Source: Halicephalobus mephisto
Taxonomy: Eukaryota; Nematoda; Chromadorea; Rhabditida; Panagrolaimidae
Direction: 5' to 3'
NCBI GenBank assembly: GCA_009193035.1
Contig: SWDT01000003.1
Location: 1,054,001 to 1,118,000, forward strand
Length of the DNA stretch: 64,000 bases
Under the pieces are notes generated by a model that made no database searches, was not told the DNA's origin, and was given only the letters and a program-made list of their open reading frames with translations. This document shows positions 33,671-45,378 of this stretch, in pieces. The position numbers and the translations under genes were made by a program. The first letter of the stretch is position 1. The number at the start of each line of letters is the position of its first letter.

Positions 33671-36600
33671 ATGGTTTTCATTGAATCGCTGGAACTTGAG
33701 AACTTCAAAAGCTTCTATGGATATCGCAGAATCGGTCCTTTTACGACGACTAATGCCATCGTTGGAGCGAATGGAACCGGAAAATCGAACATTCTGGATG
33801 CCATCACTTTCGTCTTTGGCGATACCGCGAGGAATACTCGTGCCGGAAATCTCCAGGTTTGTTTCAATTTTCCCACCATTATTTCGTGTGTAACCACATT
33901 GATCTGCTTGAGATAGGCTTATTCACGCGTTAATTGTGGTTTTTTGAATATTTATCAATGATTTCATGTGTAAAGTTCAGCTTTGGAAGATGGACAAGAA
34001 GTCATCTATCCTACATATCCCAATCCAGAAGCTTCTAAATCTCTTCAGACAGAATATTTTTCGGGAAATGAATTTCGAAATCGTTATTGCACAAAATCGG
34101 AATTTTAGGCTACTTTAGTTTCTAAAAATTCGCCATGAGACAAGTTTATAGAATAATTCATATATGGTTTTTTAATAATGTGATTCATTTTCCAGAAGTT
34201 GATCTATAGTGAAGATGGAAAAACTCCGAAATGCAATGCGTGTTATGTCCAGATCAGAATCACGGTTCCTGACAGTGAAAAAATCAAAACTTTCAAACGA
34301 GTAGTCAAGAAATCTGGAAACGAAGAATACTACTTCAACGATGGGAAAAAGACGAAAAACGAATACATGGAGCTGATTGAAAGCCACGGGATTTTTGCCA
34401 GAAACGAGAACTTTGTGATTCGTCAAGACACAATCACGAGGATGACCGACAACGGCGATGTCTATAGAACCAACTTCATCGACACGGTTTCAGGGTAAGT
34501 TTTTCAGTTTTCCAAATCTTTTATATCGTAATTTCAGAGGAATCAAATACGCCGAAGACTGCAAACAGTTTCAAATTTTGCATGATGAAGTACTCAAAGA
34601 AGTGAAAACTCATCAAGAGGAATGCAAAAGAACTGGTCAAGAAGTCCAAAGATTGATGATTGCTAGCAACAAACGGAAAGATCTCGAAGAAGACAATAGG
34701 AAGTTGAACGCAGCGAGAATTGCCTATTATTTGACCAAACTTTATCCTTTGGAGAAGAATCTGGAAGAATCAGAGGAAAAATACAAAAAACGCAAAGAAA
34801 AACTCCAAAAAGGTGTTACAGAATCAGCAGATGAGATTCTTGCATTGGAGACGAGAATTAAAGCTGATTTGACAACGTTGGTAAGGAAAACTAAGATAGC
34901 TAAAAACAAGGAAAGCATTGTTGCTCAAGAAGATGCACAAGCCAAGCAGGATTTCGACAAATACTGTGAGAAAATTTCAATCGCAGAAAAGAAACTAGAA
35001 ACAACCGAGAAAATTTGTCGAACTTTGGAACAGAAATCACAAGAACGTCATCAAGGCGAACTAGTCTTACACGAGAAAATTCGGTTTGTTGTGCTCCTAG
35101 AAATTATACATCTTTTCTTTTAGGACACTAGAAGCAGAACTCACTTCCCTGGCGAAAGAAGCAAGTCAGTCTATGAAAGGTGTTAGTCCTGAAGATGTCG
35201 AGGAATTTAGACAACTCCAAGCAACATTTGACGACGATGAAATTTGCAAGAACATCGTTGAACTAGAAGGCAAAATTCGAGGTGTTCTTGCTGAATGGGC
35301 TTCTGTTAAAGGAGTTCTTGGATTGGAAGAAGAAAAATTACGGAAAAAAGAAGGGGAATTCGAGGTTTTGAGTAAATCTACCCCTGATGCTGAAAAACTC
35401 CAAGAAATTCAACGACAAATTGATGATTTGAAGGATCAGCTCCAGCATATTAATGGACAGGAAAATCTTCGTAAACAATATTTGAAGGAATTGGAAGATG
35501 TAACTCTTCAACTTGGGTTTCATATTAACCACACGGAAAAACAAAGAAAAGAAGAACAAAGACAACAGATTGCTCAAGATTTGATCAAAACATTTGGCGA
35601 TCAAGTCCATGGAACGCTGAAAAGTTTGTGTGTTCCTGTTTCTGAAGAATATACATTGGCTGGTATTCGAGTAAGCTTTAGATTTCATCACCAAAATTTT
35701 AGTTTTATCGTTATAGGTTTTTAAAAGGTGGCAAAACGCTTTTGTTGTTGATAATGAGGAAATAGCGATCAAATGCATCGATTACCTGAAAAGAAACAAA
35801 CTGCCTCGTCAGAAATTCCTTCCGGCCAATATTCTTCGGATTCGACATGTTACTCCTGAGATTGAAGCTATTGTGGACGGTGGAGAAGCACAGTTGATTC
35901 GGGAATGCTTTAGAGAACGGAAAGCTGATGAATCAATTGCGAAGGCTTTGGATTTTGTATGTGGAACGATTTTGGTCTGTAAAGATCCCAATACGGCCAA
36001 TCGAATTGCGTTCAGAGACAAGAATAGTATAGTGGCGACGGTAGCTTTAGATGGAACCTTTTTCAACAAAAATGGTCGTATTGCGGGAGGAAAAGCAGAA
36101 TTAGAAAAAGTTGGAGATATTTTCAATGCTTCGCAAGTTGCTAACATGGAAAAACGGAAAATGGAACTTTTGAAATTTTTGAAAGAACTTCCTTCTCCTG
36201 GATCTGGTTATGATAAACAACGGAAAATTGAGGATTTGCAAAATCAGATTAAACAAATGGAACGAAATCGTTTTTCTCGAATTAAAGAACGAGAAAAACA
36301 AGCAGAAATTATTAATCGTCAAATAGAGGAAATTAAAAAATCTGTTGAAGAAAAAAAAAGAATTTTTGATTCAATTGATGCTATTTTGAAGAATTTGGAA
36401 CTTGAGAAACAAGATTGTCAACGACAGAAAGATGAATTGGCTGGGAGAATTTTTGGTGATTTTTGTACGAAAGTTGGTATTACTGATCTTGAAAGTTTTA
36501 AAACACAATTTGCTGCTTCACATGAAAAAATTGGTCGTAAAGAACAGAGTATTAATGCTCAACTTGAAGCTCTACGTGCTGAAGTTGCTTATGTTGGACA

Positions 36601-38229
36601 GTTAAAGTCTAGTAAGATCGTAATTTAGTTAAATTAGTAAATTATTATTTTAGATGAATATGAGATTGTCAAGAAGAAATTCAATGATCTCAAAACGGAA
36701 GTGGATAAAATGCGTGAAAATGAACGAGATAAAAGAATGCTGTGTGATGACCTTCATTCTAAGTTTGTCAAAGCTCAAGAAGAACACGAAATGGTTTCTA
36801 AGGAATTGGATAATTTGAATTCTGAATATGAAAAAATCAAAGAAAAAGCGAAAAAAATTAAATCTGTTGCAAAAAAGATGGAAAAAATTGAAAAAGAACA
36901 ACGTACTACTGTGGATGAACTGCTTTCTGGAATTCAGAATATATTTTTTGAATGCCAAGTGAAGAATATCAGTCTGCCTTTGAGACAGGGTCGTTTTGAG
37001 GATATTGAAATTTTTGAAGGAAGTGAAAGTACGGTAGAATCTACTTCATCAACTGGTTCTGTTAAATTGTCACCTCAAAATTGTAAAGCTGATTATTCTG
37101 TAATTGAAGCTGATATGGATAAGGTTTGGTTTTTTTAAATTATGGAATAATTTTTATTTTAGGTTATGATTGATGATGAACGAGAAAAATTATTAGAGAA
37201 AATGGCTAAAGAAATTACCGATATTGAGAAACAGATTGTGGTTAAAGAAGCGGGAGTTACGTCAATTGCTGATTATAATGAACGTATTACTCATGCTAGA
37301 GAAACAGAAAAAATTAATCTTGAGAAATTTAACACGTTGGGAAGGACATTACAAGAAAAAAAGAAAGCTTTGGATAACGTGAAATCTAACAGAAGAAAGT
37401 TGTTTATGGATACGTTTAAGAAAATTCAAAGGGATGTTGATTATTACTACAAGTTACTGTATGATAACCATTCTGCACAAGCAACACTTGGGCTTGTTGG
37501 ATCTGGAGAACCTTATGAATGTAAAGTTGATTTTAAATTAGTTGTTCCTGGAAAACAACAAGTGTCTATTGATCAGTTGAGTGGAGGTGAGAAATCTATG
37601 GCTTGTTTGGCTCTTTTGCTTGCTGGAAAACCGGAGAAAGTAAATTGTATTTTGATGGATGAATTTGATGCTGCATTAGATAGGAATAATGTTCATTTGG
37701 TTTGTTTTTATTTTGAAATTTTTTGAGAAATTAATTTTAGGTTGCGGAATTGTGTGATACGTTGAGTTTGAAAGGTTTTCAATTCATAATTGTTTCTCAT
37801 CTTTATGAATCTTTTACTCATGCAAATTATTTATTTGGAGGATATTCGCATTGCCCTAAGGGATGTCGTGTTGGTACTTGTATTAGCATGATTGATTGTC
37901 GAGAGATTACTGATCAACATGGTGAGTTTCCAGATCCGGATGAAGAAACCCGGAAATTGAAAGCTGTTAAAGGACAATTCAAAAGTGGAGAATTAAATAC
38001 ATCGCAAATGAGACGGTTAATGAATGAGCAAGATCAATTTGATGATGAAGATTTCTTTTTGAAGAGTTTTGGCAACTTTAAAGTTGGAAAATTTCTTCGA
38101 GATAAAAAGGAAGAAAACAGACAGTTAGGTGGTGCTTGTATGCAGAATGAGGAATTACGAGAAATTCAAGAAATCTTTGAGCATTTTACAATTGATAGAG
38201 TTACAAGTGATGCTGATATTTTGTATTGA
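33671..38229 (+). CDS. smc-1: Divergent SMC1-family cohesin ATPase
   Basis: Eight exons: 33671..33856, 34196..34494, 34538..35083, 35124..35670, 35717..36611, 36654..37123, 37163..37699 and 37741..38229; 1,322 residues, all phases agree. SMC1 pairs with SMC3 in cohesin to hold sister chromatids together. Order: N-terminal ATPase lobe with Walker A GANGTGKS (32-39) and Q-loop region NFVIRQDT; coiled coil; hinge (SLCVPVSEEYTLAGIRVFKR to VALDGTFFNKNGRIAGGK); second coiled coil; signature LSGGEKSM (about 1120); Walker B CILMDEFDAALD (1143-1154). The starting FIESLELENFKSFYGYRRIGPF and hinge are SMC1-like, not SMC2-4. It is unusually diverged: Walker A differs from GPNGSGKS, and a ~110-residue acidic C-terminal tail follows a Cys-rich CPKGCRVGTC segment. 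It may be a second, meiotic-type paralog. Confidence 0.88.
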
Positions 38230-38444
38230 ATTTGATTTTTTGAAATAATTGATAAAAATAGCAAAAAGGTAGATTTTTAAATATTTTTACTCAATTTTAA
38301 GTGTTTTTGATTTTATTTATTTTTGATTTATTTTTGAATATTTTTGATTTATTTATAGATATTGCGTGTGGAGGTGGAACATTTTATTGATTTGTTATTA
38401 GAAAAATGCGCGAGTGATTACCCGTTTGACCCAAAAAATAATTA

Positions 38445-39033
38445 TTAGTGATTTTGTGGATTTGAACTGGGATTAATGGAATCCGAAGATATATCGTCGT
38501 AGTTGGGTGGAGGCATGTTTATTATGCCGTTGCTGGGAATTGTACAGTATGCAGGAGGAGGTGAATTCTGAAGTATTTTTTAAAAAAGTTTTTTTTTAAA
38601 ATTTATTTACGTCTACAGTAATCTGAAGAGGTCTGGTTGTTGTTATGGCTTTACTGTAGGTCGGCAGAGTTTTGAGAGTGAAGTCAGGTACGGTAGCCAG
38701 TCGGTTGAGGAAGTCTATAACATAAGTGGAAGATAAATTTGTCGAATTTTCAGAAGTCGTAGAAACCGTTTCTGAAACCAAAATTCTGGGTCTGGAAACT
38801 CTATTTTTGAATTGTTTTATTTGAGTAATTATATAGTATCCAATTGCAGGAATCAAAGTCAAAATAACAACGATCGCCATATATTCAAAAACGTCCTTCA
38901 TTTTTAACTAAATAAAAATACTGTAATCAGGAATAAATTTTAAAAAACTTACGTTATATTCATAGATGACAGAAATTACGGTTACCGTACCGATGAAAAC
39001 AACGAAAATTACATATCTGGGGTTAATGCTCAT
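38445..39033 (-). CDS. Small two-pass membrane protein with PPxY motifs
   Basis: Minus-strand exons 39033..38953, 38907..38611 and 38567..38445 give 166 residues, with phase 0 at both junctions. Hydrophobic segments are YVIFVVFIGTVTVISVIY (residues 7-24) and MAIVVILTLIPAIGYYII (about 34-51). The remainder is Ser/Thr-rich (VSTTSENSTNLSSTY) and ends with PPPAYC and MPPPNYDDI, two PPxY-type motifs that usually recruit WW-domain (Nedd4-class) ubiquitin ligases. The family is unknown. The gene converges on the SMC1-like gene across about 215 bases. Confidence 0.72.
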
Positions 39034-39049
39034 TTCTGAAAAGTAAAAA

Positions 39050-39480
39050 TGAAAAAAGTGGAAAAGAAGGAAAAGAAGGAAAAGAAGGAAAAAGAGGAAA
39101 AAGAGGAAAAGAAAGAAAAACTGGAAAAAGAGAGAGAGGAAAAAAGGAAAAACTGGAAAAGGAGAGAGAAGAAAAAAACAAAAACTGAAAGAAAAGAAGG
39201 AGGAAAAAGGAAAAACTGGAAAAGGAGAGAGAGGAAAAAGGAAAAACTGGAAAAGGAGAGAGAGGAAAAAGGAAAAACTGGGAAAGGAGAGAGAAGAAAA
39301 AAGGAAAAGCTGGAAAAGGAGAGAGAAGAAAAAAGGAAAAACTGGAAAAAAAAGTGAAGAGTATATTTAAAAAAACAAGGAAAAAAATTTAAAAAATATA
39401 AAAAAGGAAAAAAGGACAACGAGGAGAATATATAAAAAATAAGAGAAAAATTAAAAAAGGTAAAAATGGAGAATGAAATG
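39050..39480 (+). repeat. Purine-rich minisatellite (GGAAAAACTGGAAAAGGAGAG)
   Basis: About 300-430 bases of almost pure A/G on the plus strand, with a ~31-base unit of GGAAAAACTGG plus AAAAGGAGAGAGAG. It starts about 20 bases upstream of the small membrane protein's start codon, that is, in its 5' leader or promoter. Confidence 0.85.
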
Positions 39481-40404
39481 ACGGAAAAAATAGAAAATAG
39501 AAGGTTTCACTTTGCCGATTAATCATTTTATTTTTCCTTTTTTGTCAGTTCTATTTCCGTTAAACTTGAACTGATGAGCTTTGAACTCCCCACGGATGAG
39601 ACTGGAGTTGAATTTTTGAACTTTTTTTGATTTTCAAATGATTTCTCAAAAATTGCCGAATTGTTTAAAAAAACAAAAATGAAGATAATACAGAATATTT
39701 TTTGAATTTTTATTTATAAAACCGAATTATTCAAATTTATAAAAAATTTAAAAAAATATGATTTTTTTATAAATTTTAATTATTTTTAAAATTGAATTTT
39801 TTTATAAAATTAAATTTTTTTTTATTTTTTTAAATTTTTAATAAAATTAAATTTTTTACTTTTTTTAATAAAATTAAATTTATTATTTTTTTAAGCAAAA
39901 TTTTTCTATTTTTTAATAAAATTGAATTTTCTTTTTTTTAAATAAAATAAAATTTTTACTTTTTTTAATAAAATTAGTTTTTTATTTTTAACAATTTTCA
40001 ATTTTTTTGAATTTAACTAATATTGAATTTTTTAATTTTGAAGAATTCTGGATTTGTTTTTAATAAAATTGAATTTACTTGATTTCGAAACTGCAAAATT
40101 GGAACATGAACTTTCGGAACAGAAAAGTCACATAATCACATTTTTTGGGATTTGAAAAATACAAAATTTTTGATCTTGATGAACTAATGTGGTTACGTGA
40201 GGAACGAAAAGTATGAAAATTTCTTATTTATCCCAACAACAATAAGATTAAGCACAACAACAACCATATAACTCGTTTTCTGAGAAAATCGAGGGTCCGG
40301 AGGACGAACTGCAAAAAGTTTTTCATCTTCAGTCAAAATTTTAACCAAAAAACGAAAAATTGAGTTTATTTTCCGGACTTTCGATTTTCTCAAAAAACGG
40401 ATTA
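39481..40404. other. AT-rich spacer
   Basis: Mostly TTTTTAATAAAATTAAATT simple sequence (39680-40080), then non-repetitive DNA. No exon is supported on either strand. Confidence 0.6.
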
Positions 40405-41165
40405 TATATTTATTAACTTGTCAACATTCGGTTTGTCATATATACTGTATGTCTACTGTTTAATACCTAAGGCACTTCTATTCGAGATTTCGCTTGTTTA
40501 TACAATAACCGGTTAATAACACTGATATAACGAAGATTAAACATAATAACAACCATATACATAACTTAGTCAGCACTCGGTTTGTTATATATACAGTATG
40601 CCTACTGTTTAACATGTAAAGTACTTTCTTCCAAGACCTCGTTTGCTTACACAATAACCGGTTAATAACACTGATATAATGAAGATTAAACATTATAACA
40701 ACCATATATATTAACTTGTCAGTACTCAATTTGTCATATACACAGTATGCATAGACAGTATGCCTACTGTTTAACATGTAAAGTACTTTCTTCCAAGACC
40801 TCGCTTGCTTACACAATAACCGGTTAATACACTGATATAACGAAGATTAAACATAATAACAACCATATACATAACTTAGTCAACACTCGATTTGTTATAT
40901 ATACAGTATGCCTACTGCTTAACATCTAAGGTACTTTCTTCCAAGACCTCGCTTGTTTATACAATAACCGGTTAATAACACTGATATAACGAAGATTAAA
41001 CATAATAACAACCATATACATTAACTTTTCAACACTCGATTTATCATATAGACAGTATACCCATCGTTCAGTGCGTAGAGATTTCCTTTCGAGGCCATGT
41101 GTCTTGGTTTGCTTACACCAGAACCAGTTAATACACTGATGTAACTGTCGGATCGAACACTTCGT
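40405..41165 (+). repeat. ~150-base satellite, five copies
   Basis: The marker ACAATAACCGGTTAATA recurs at 40502, 40651, 40813 and 40961, and in diverged form near 41117, giving spacings of 148-162. The unit also contains ATATACAGTATGCCTACTGT and CTTTCTTCCAAGACCTCG. Open minus-strand frames across it follow from the repeat and are not genes. Confidence 0.88.
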
Positions 41166-42112
41166 CCTTAGGCAGAAGTGCAACTGACAGAAAGCGCCTG
41201 ATCCCGAACGGATTCTTTTATCGCTGATAAGGAAACATAGTTTTCTTGGTCCCGAACGGATTCCCCCAGAACTGACAAGGAAACATACAATTCCTCTCGG
41301 CGGGAACTGTTGTGTTTTTTGCGTTTATCAACTTCGACAGAGATTTGTATTGTGCCTCAGGGATCTATTGAGTAATCTTTTCTACGATATCTGCTTCATC
41401 AGTACGGGGGTCACTCGGACGACAAATCCAACAAAAACACTAAAAATTATCGATTTTCAGAATTTTTGAAAGATCAAAAAAGTTCATAAGAGGATTCTTT
41501 ATGTCCTCTAGGAAGATCTCCTAACTACACTTATGTCTTCCGGAAATCCTGAAAAGTATCAAAGAAGGATTCTTATTTTGTTTATTTTCGAAAATCCAAA
41601 AAAATAAAGGAATTTTATGTTTTATTTGAATAAATTTTTAAAGATATTAATGAATTTTTATTTTTAAAAAATATAATTTTTATTCAAAAAAAAAAAACAA
41701 AATTTTTATTTTAAAAAATATAAATTTTTTATTTTAAAATAAATTTTTTTATTTTAAAAAATGTAAAATTTCTTTTTTAAAAAATATAAATTTTTTTATT
41801 CAAAAAAATATAAAATTTTTTTTTTAAAAATATAATTTTTTTTTAAAATGTGAAATTTTTATTTTGTAAATTATGAAAAAGTTTAGTCATAGAATTAGTA
41901 CCCTGTCCTTTGGGATAGGAGAAATATGAAAGTTATTTTTTAAATTTTTTTATTTTTTATAAAAAATAAAATTTCAGCATATATGGATTATTTCGTGTCA
42001 AATATTTCTTTGAATATTTTTGTTCTAATTTATCCAAGTTGAAGATAAAATTTTGGATTGTTTTAAGATAATGTTTAAGAATTTTTTTATTTTCAAAGCT
42101 TATCTGAAGCGA
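41166..42112. other. Spacer with a two-copy GATCCCGAACGGATTC element
   Basis: 41190-41300 holds two copies of a ~60-base unit (TCCCGAACGGATTC and GACAAGGAAACATA). 41590-41880 is TTTTTATTTTAAAAAATATAA simple sequence. No gene is seen. Confidence 0.55.
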
Positions 42113-42114
42113 TA

Positions 42115-42399
42115 CAGTCGACTCTCGATATAACGTAATCCAAAGGACCGGACAAAAATTATGTAAAATTAAGAGTAAATTTATATTATTTTTTAAAAAA
42201 TTTTACCAGGACCGGACAAAAATTAAGTGAAATCGAGATTTACATAAAATTGAGATTTACATAAAATCTAAAATTAAGTAAAATCGAAAATTACATAAAA
42301 TTGAGATTTACATAAAATCTAAAATGACATAAAATCGAGATTTATATAAAATCTAAAATTACGTAAAATCAGCAATTACGTAAAATCGAAAATCGACTG
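42115..42399. mobile_element. 285-base MITE with pogo/Tigger-like terminal inverted repeats and TA target duplication
   Basis: The left end, CAGTCGACTCTCGATATAACG, matches the inverted right end, CAGTCGATTTTCGATTTTACG. Both are flanked by TA (42113-42114 and 42400-42401). The CAGTCGACTCTCGATATAACG terminus resembles those of pogo/Tigger-type Tc1-mariner elements. The interior is AT-rich repeats of AAAATCGAGATTTACATAA with no coding capacity. Confidence 0.85.
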
Positions 42400-42689
42400 T
42401 ATTTAGAATTTGATATCCGTTAGGATAAAGAACAGAGATATAATGACTATCTTTGTTGTTAGATCGTAATTAAGGATTCCTGATCCGCGTGTAGACGAGA
42501 AATATCTAGAAACAACTTTATGAGACCAAAGGCACGAGATACAAAACAACTCTTACAACATTATTGCGTAATCTTCAAATTGCCGCCAATCTGCAATCGT
42601 ACGCCTTTCGTTGGTCCTCAGGCTATTTCCCTTCGGGACCAAAGTTATACAAGCTTCCACTCGAATAGATAGTGCGCAATCCAACATTT

Positions 42690-43590
42690 ACTAAAACAAT
42701 AAGGATACAATTTATATTTTTTCCCACACAATATAACCGAAAGTCTCATTCATATCCTACAGTATTCCATGTTCCCTGATGTTCAGACTATCGGTCTTAC
42801 TAGTCTAGTTTTCTGTCCTAAAACTTACATAATTTTCAACATGGTTACAATCGGGAATCTCGTTTATGTCCTACAGTATCCCATGTTTCTTCATAGTCAA
42901 GCTATCATTCTGGATCTTTTCTAGTCTAGTTCCTGTCCTAAAATTTACAAAAGTTTCAACACGACTACAATATGGAATCTTATTTATGCTTTACAGTATT
43001 CCTTGTTCCCTGATATTCAGGTTACCGTTTTACGTTCTCTAATCTAGTTCCTGTCCTAAAATTTACACAAGTTTCAACACGACTACAATATGGAATCCTC
43101 ATCCCCTACAGTATTCCGTATCCTTTGATATTCAAACTATCGCTTCAGGTACTCTCTTTCTAGTTCACTTTTCTGTTTTAGTAGTAACTTTGGCAACTCA
43201 AATGCAAATCAAAGATAGTGTTTGTTTTCAGTCACTATTTTTTAAATTGAAACTGTTTTTTGGACAGTAACTGTTAAAATAAAAAACAAAAATTTAATCA
43301 TAACCTTTACTATGACAATAAGACACAGGTACAGTTTATATATAATGATTTCAACACAGCTAAAGCCGAAGATCTTATTTATGTCTTACAGTATTCCACA
43401 TTCCTCGATATCTAGGCCATCTCTTCAGATTTTTTCTTTCTAGTCCAGTTTTCTCTCTTAATATCCACATAATAAGTTTCAACTCACAAGACAAGAGATA
43501 ATCTCACCCATGTCCTACAGTACTCTACATTCCCCTATATTCAGGCCATCTCTTCAGATTTTTTCTTTCTAGTCCAGTTTTCTGCCCCAA
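42690..43590 (+). repeat. ~115-140-base tandem repeat with TACAGTATTCC core
   Basis: Six copies share CCTACAGTATTCCATGTTCC, GATATTCAGGCTATC and CTAGTCTAGTTTTCTGTCC, at about 42758, 42880, 42993, 43107, 43388 and 43515, with a decayed interval before the last two. Confidence 0.8.
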
Positions 43591-45333
43591 CAATGTTTAT
43601 ATTCCATTTTATCCGAAGTCAAAGTTGAAGGTCAGAGTTCAAAGTCAAACTGAAGTTTTTAAAGATAATATTTATGAATTTTTTACTTCAAAAAGTCATG
43701 TTTTGATTTGTCTAAAGTAATTTTTGAAATTAAATTCTCGTGTTTTATTTTATCAAAGCTGGAAATCGAAATTGAAGGTCTGCAATCGATAGATTTGACG
43801 ACCAGTGCTTTGTGTTATCGAATTCAGAATTCAGAATCGAAATTCTCATTTTTCGTGTTAAGACACGATTCATAAATTATTGTGATTCGGAAAATCCAGA
43901 TATCCAACTTTATCAACTTAAATGAAAGAAAATTTAATAATAAGAAAAATCCATAAATGTGTTTTAACACGAAAACTTGAATTTCAACATAGAATTCTGA
44001 AGTCTAACTTTGATAAAAAATAAAATTCGAAATCGAAGTTAATCGTCAAATTCGAAAATCTAAATTTTTATTTTTATTATTTAAAAAAACCCAAAAATGT
44101 AATTTTTTATTTTTATTATTTAAAAAAATTCGAAAATCATTTTTTATTTTTATTATTTAAAAAAATTCGAAAATCATTTTTTATTTTTATTATTTAGAAA
44201 ATCTAAAAATCATTTTTAATTGTAAGATTTGAAAAAATTTCAATTGTAAAATTACTGTATCCTACTGTAGCTTTTAACAACTTCTTCGAATTTGTGAAAA
44301 AAGTTTATTTTTACAATAAAATTATTTTAATTAATTTTTCGAAAGTTTTTTAATCCTAAAAATAACAAAAAAATGATTCATTTTCTAATTTCGAAAAACA
44401 TAAAAAAACCAAAAAAAGTTTATATTCACTATAAATTTTCTTATTAAACCCTTTTTTCCCAAAAATCTAGAAAATTCCAAAATTGTGATTCATTTTTTTT
44501 CAAAATTAAAAAAAACAAAATTCATAAAAAAAAATTTTTAAAGTTCAAAAATTCCAAAATTAAAAAATTTATAAAAAATAATTCCAATTTTTTAAAATTT
44601 TAAAAGTTAACAAAAATAATTTTTTTAATTTAAAAAAATCCAAAACCACTCAAAAGTACCCCGTACCCCTCAGGATAAATTTTTAAATTAATTTTTGTTT
44701 TTTTTCAAAATTTTTATTTTTTTTGAAATTATGGAAAATTTTTAATAAATTTTTTGTTTTTTTTGAAATTTTTATTTTTTTTAAATTTCTGAAAATTTTT
44801 GTTTTTTTTAATTTTGGAAAATTTTTAATAAATTTTTTGTTTTTTTTGAAATTTTTATTTTTTTTAAATTTCTGAAAATTTTTGTTTTTTTTAATTTTGG
44901 AAAATTTTTAATAAATTTTTTTTTAATTTAAAATTTATTTTTTCTGGATAAATCTCAGGTTCCACTTATGGTTAAAAATTAATCTAGTTATTTATCTTTG
45001 TTTTTATAAAAAAGATAAAAATCTGGTGTTCGATTTTCTGAAGTACCTCTGATCAGTCAGAACACGGGGGGCGGGGACGACCGGGTTTGGAAAGTGAAAA
45101 CCTGGAAGAAGACAATTGACGCCAGAAGCGGGTTTCGTTTTGTCTGAATTTTGCGCAATCGTGATACACCGGTTCATTGGACATTAAACTTGCTTTTTTA
45201 AATAAATTTTATTTATAAAAAAAAATTTTTTAAACATAATTTTAAAATTTTATTTTTTAAAAATTTTTATTTTTTTTTTAAATTTTATTTTTTATAGATA
45301 ATTGGTCTCGATTGGATTTCCTAGGGGAGAAGG
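43591..45333. other. AT-rich spacer and probable promoter of the mucin gene
   Basis: 44690-44930 is a two-to-three-copy ~107-base tandem repeat of TTTTTTGAAATTTTTATTTT and TAATTTTGGAAAATTTTT. 45040-45180 is GC-richer (GGGGGGCGGGGACGACCGGG) and is the best promoter candidate. An acceptor-like TTTTATAG ends at about 45297. No exon is seen. Confidence 0.5.
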
Positions 45334-45371
45334 GACTTTTTTGGCGTTGTTGTCGTTAAGCCAAAAAAGTC
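45334..45371 (+). promoter_or_regulatory. Perfect 12-bp hairpin just upstream of the mucin start codon
   Basis: GACTTTTTTGGC (45334-45345) and GCCAAAAAAGTC (45360-45371) are exact reverse complements around a 14-base loop. The stem ends seven bases before the ATG at 45379, so it would lie in the 5' leader. Confidence 0.7.
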
Positions 45372-45378
45372 TAATTTA

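Noticed and set aside
39049..39357. A 102-codon Lys/Glu open frame in the purine-rich minisatellite
   Set aside because: Any A/G tract lacks most stop codons in some frame; the frame follows the repeat exactly and has no acceptor, domain or 3' signal.
40193..41183. Several minus-strand frames repeating YMLNSRHTVY and similar
   Set aside because: They are translations of the 150-base satellite, and breaks fall differently in each copy.
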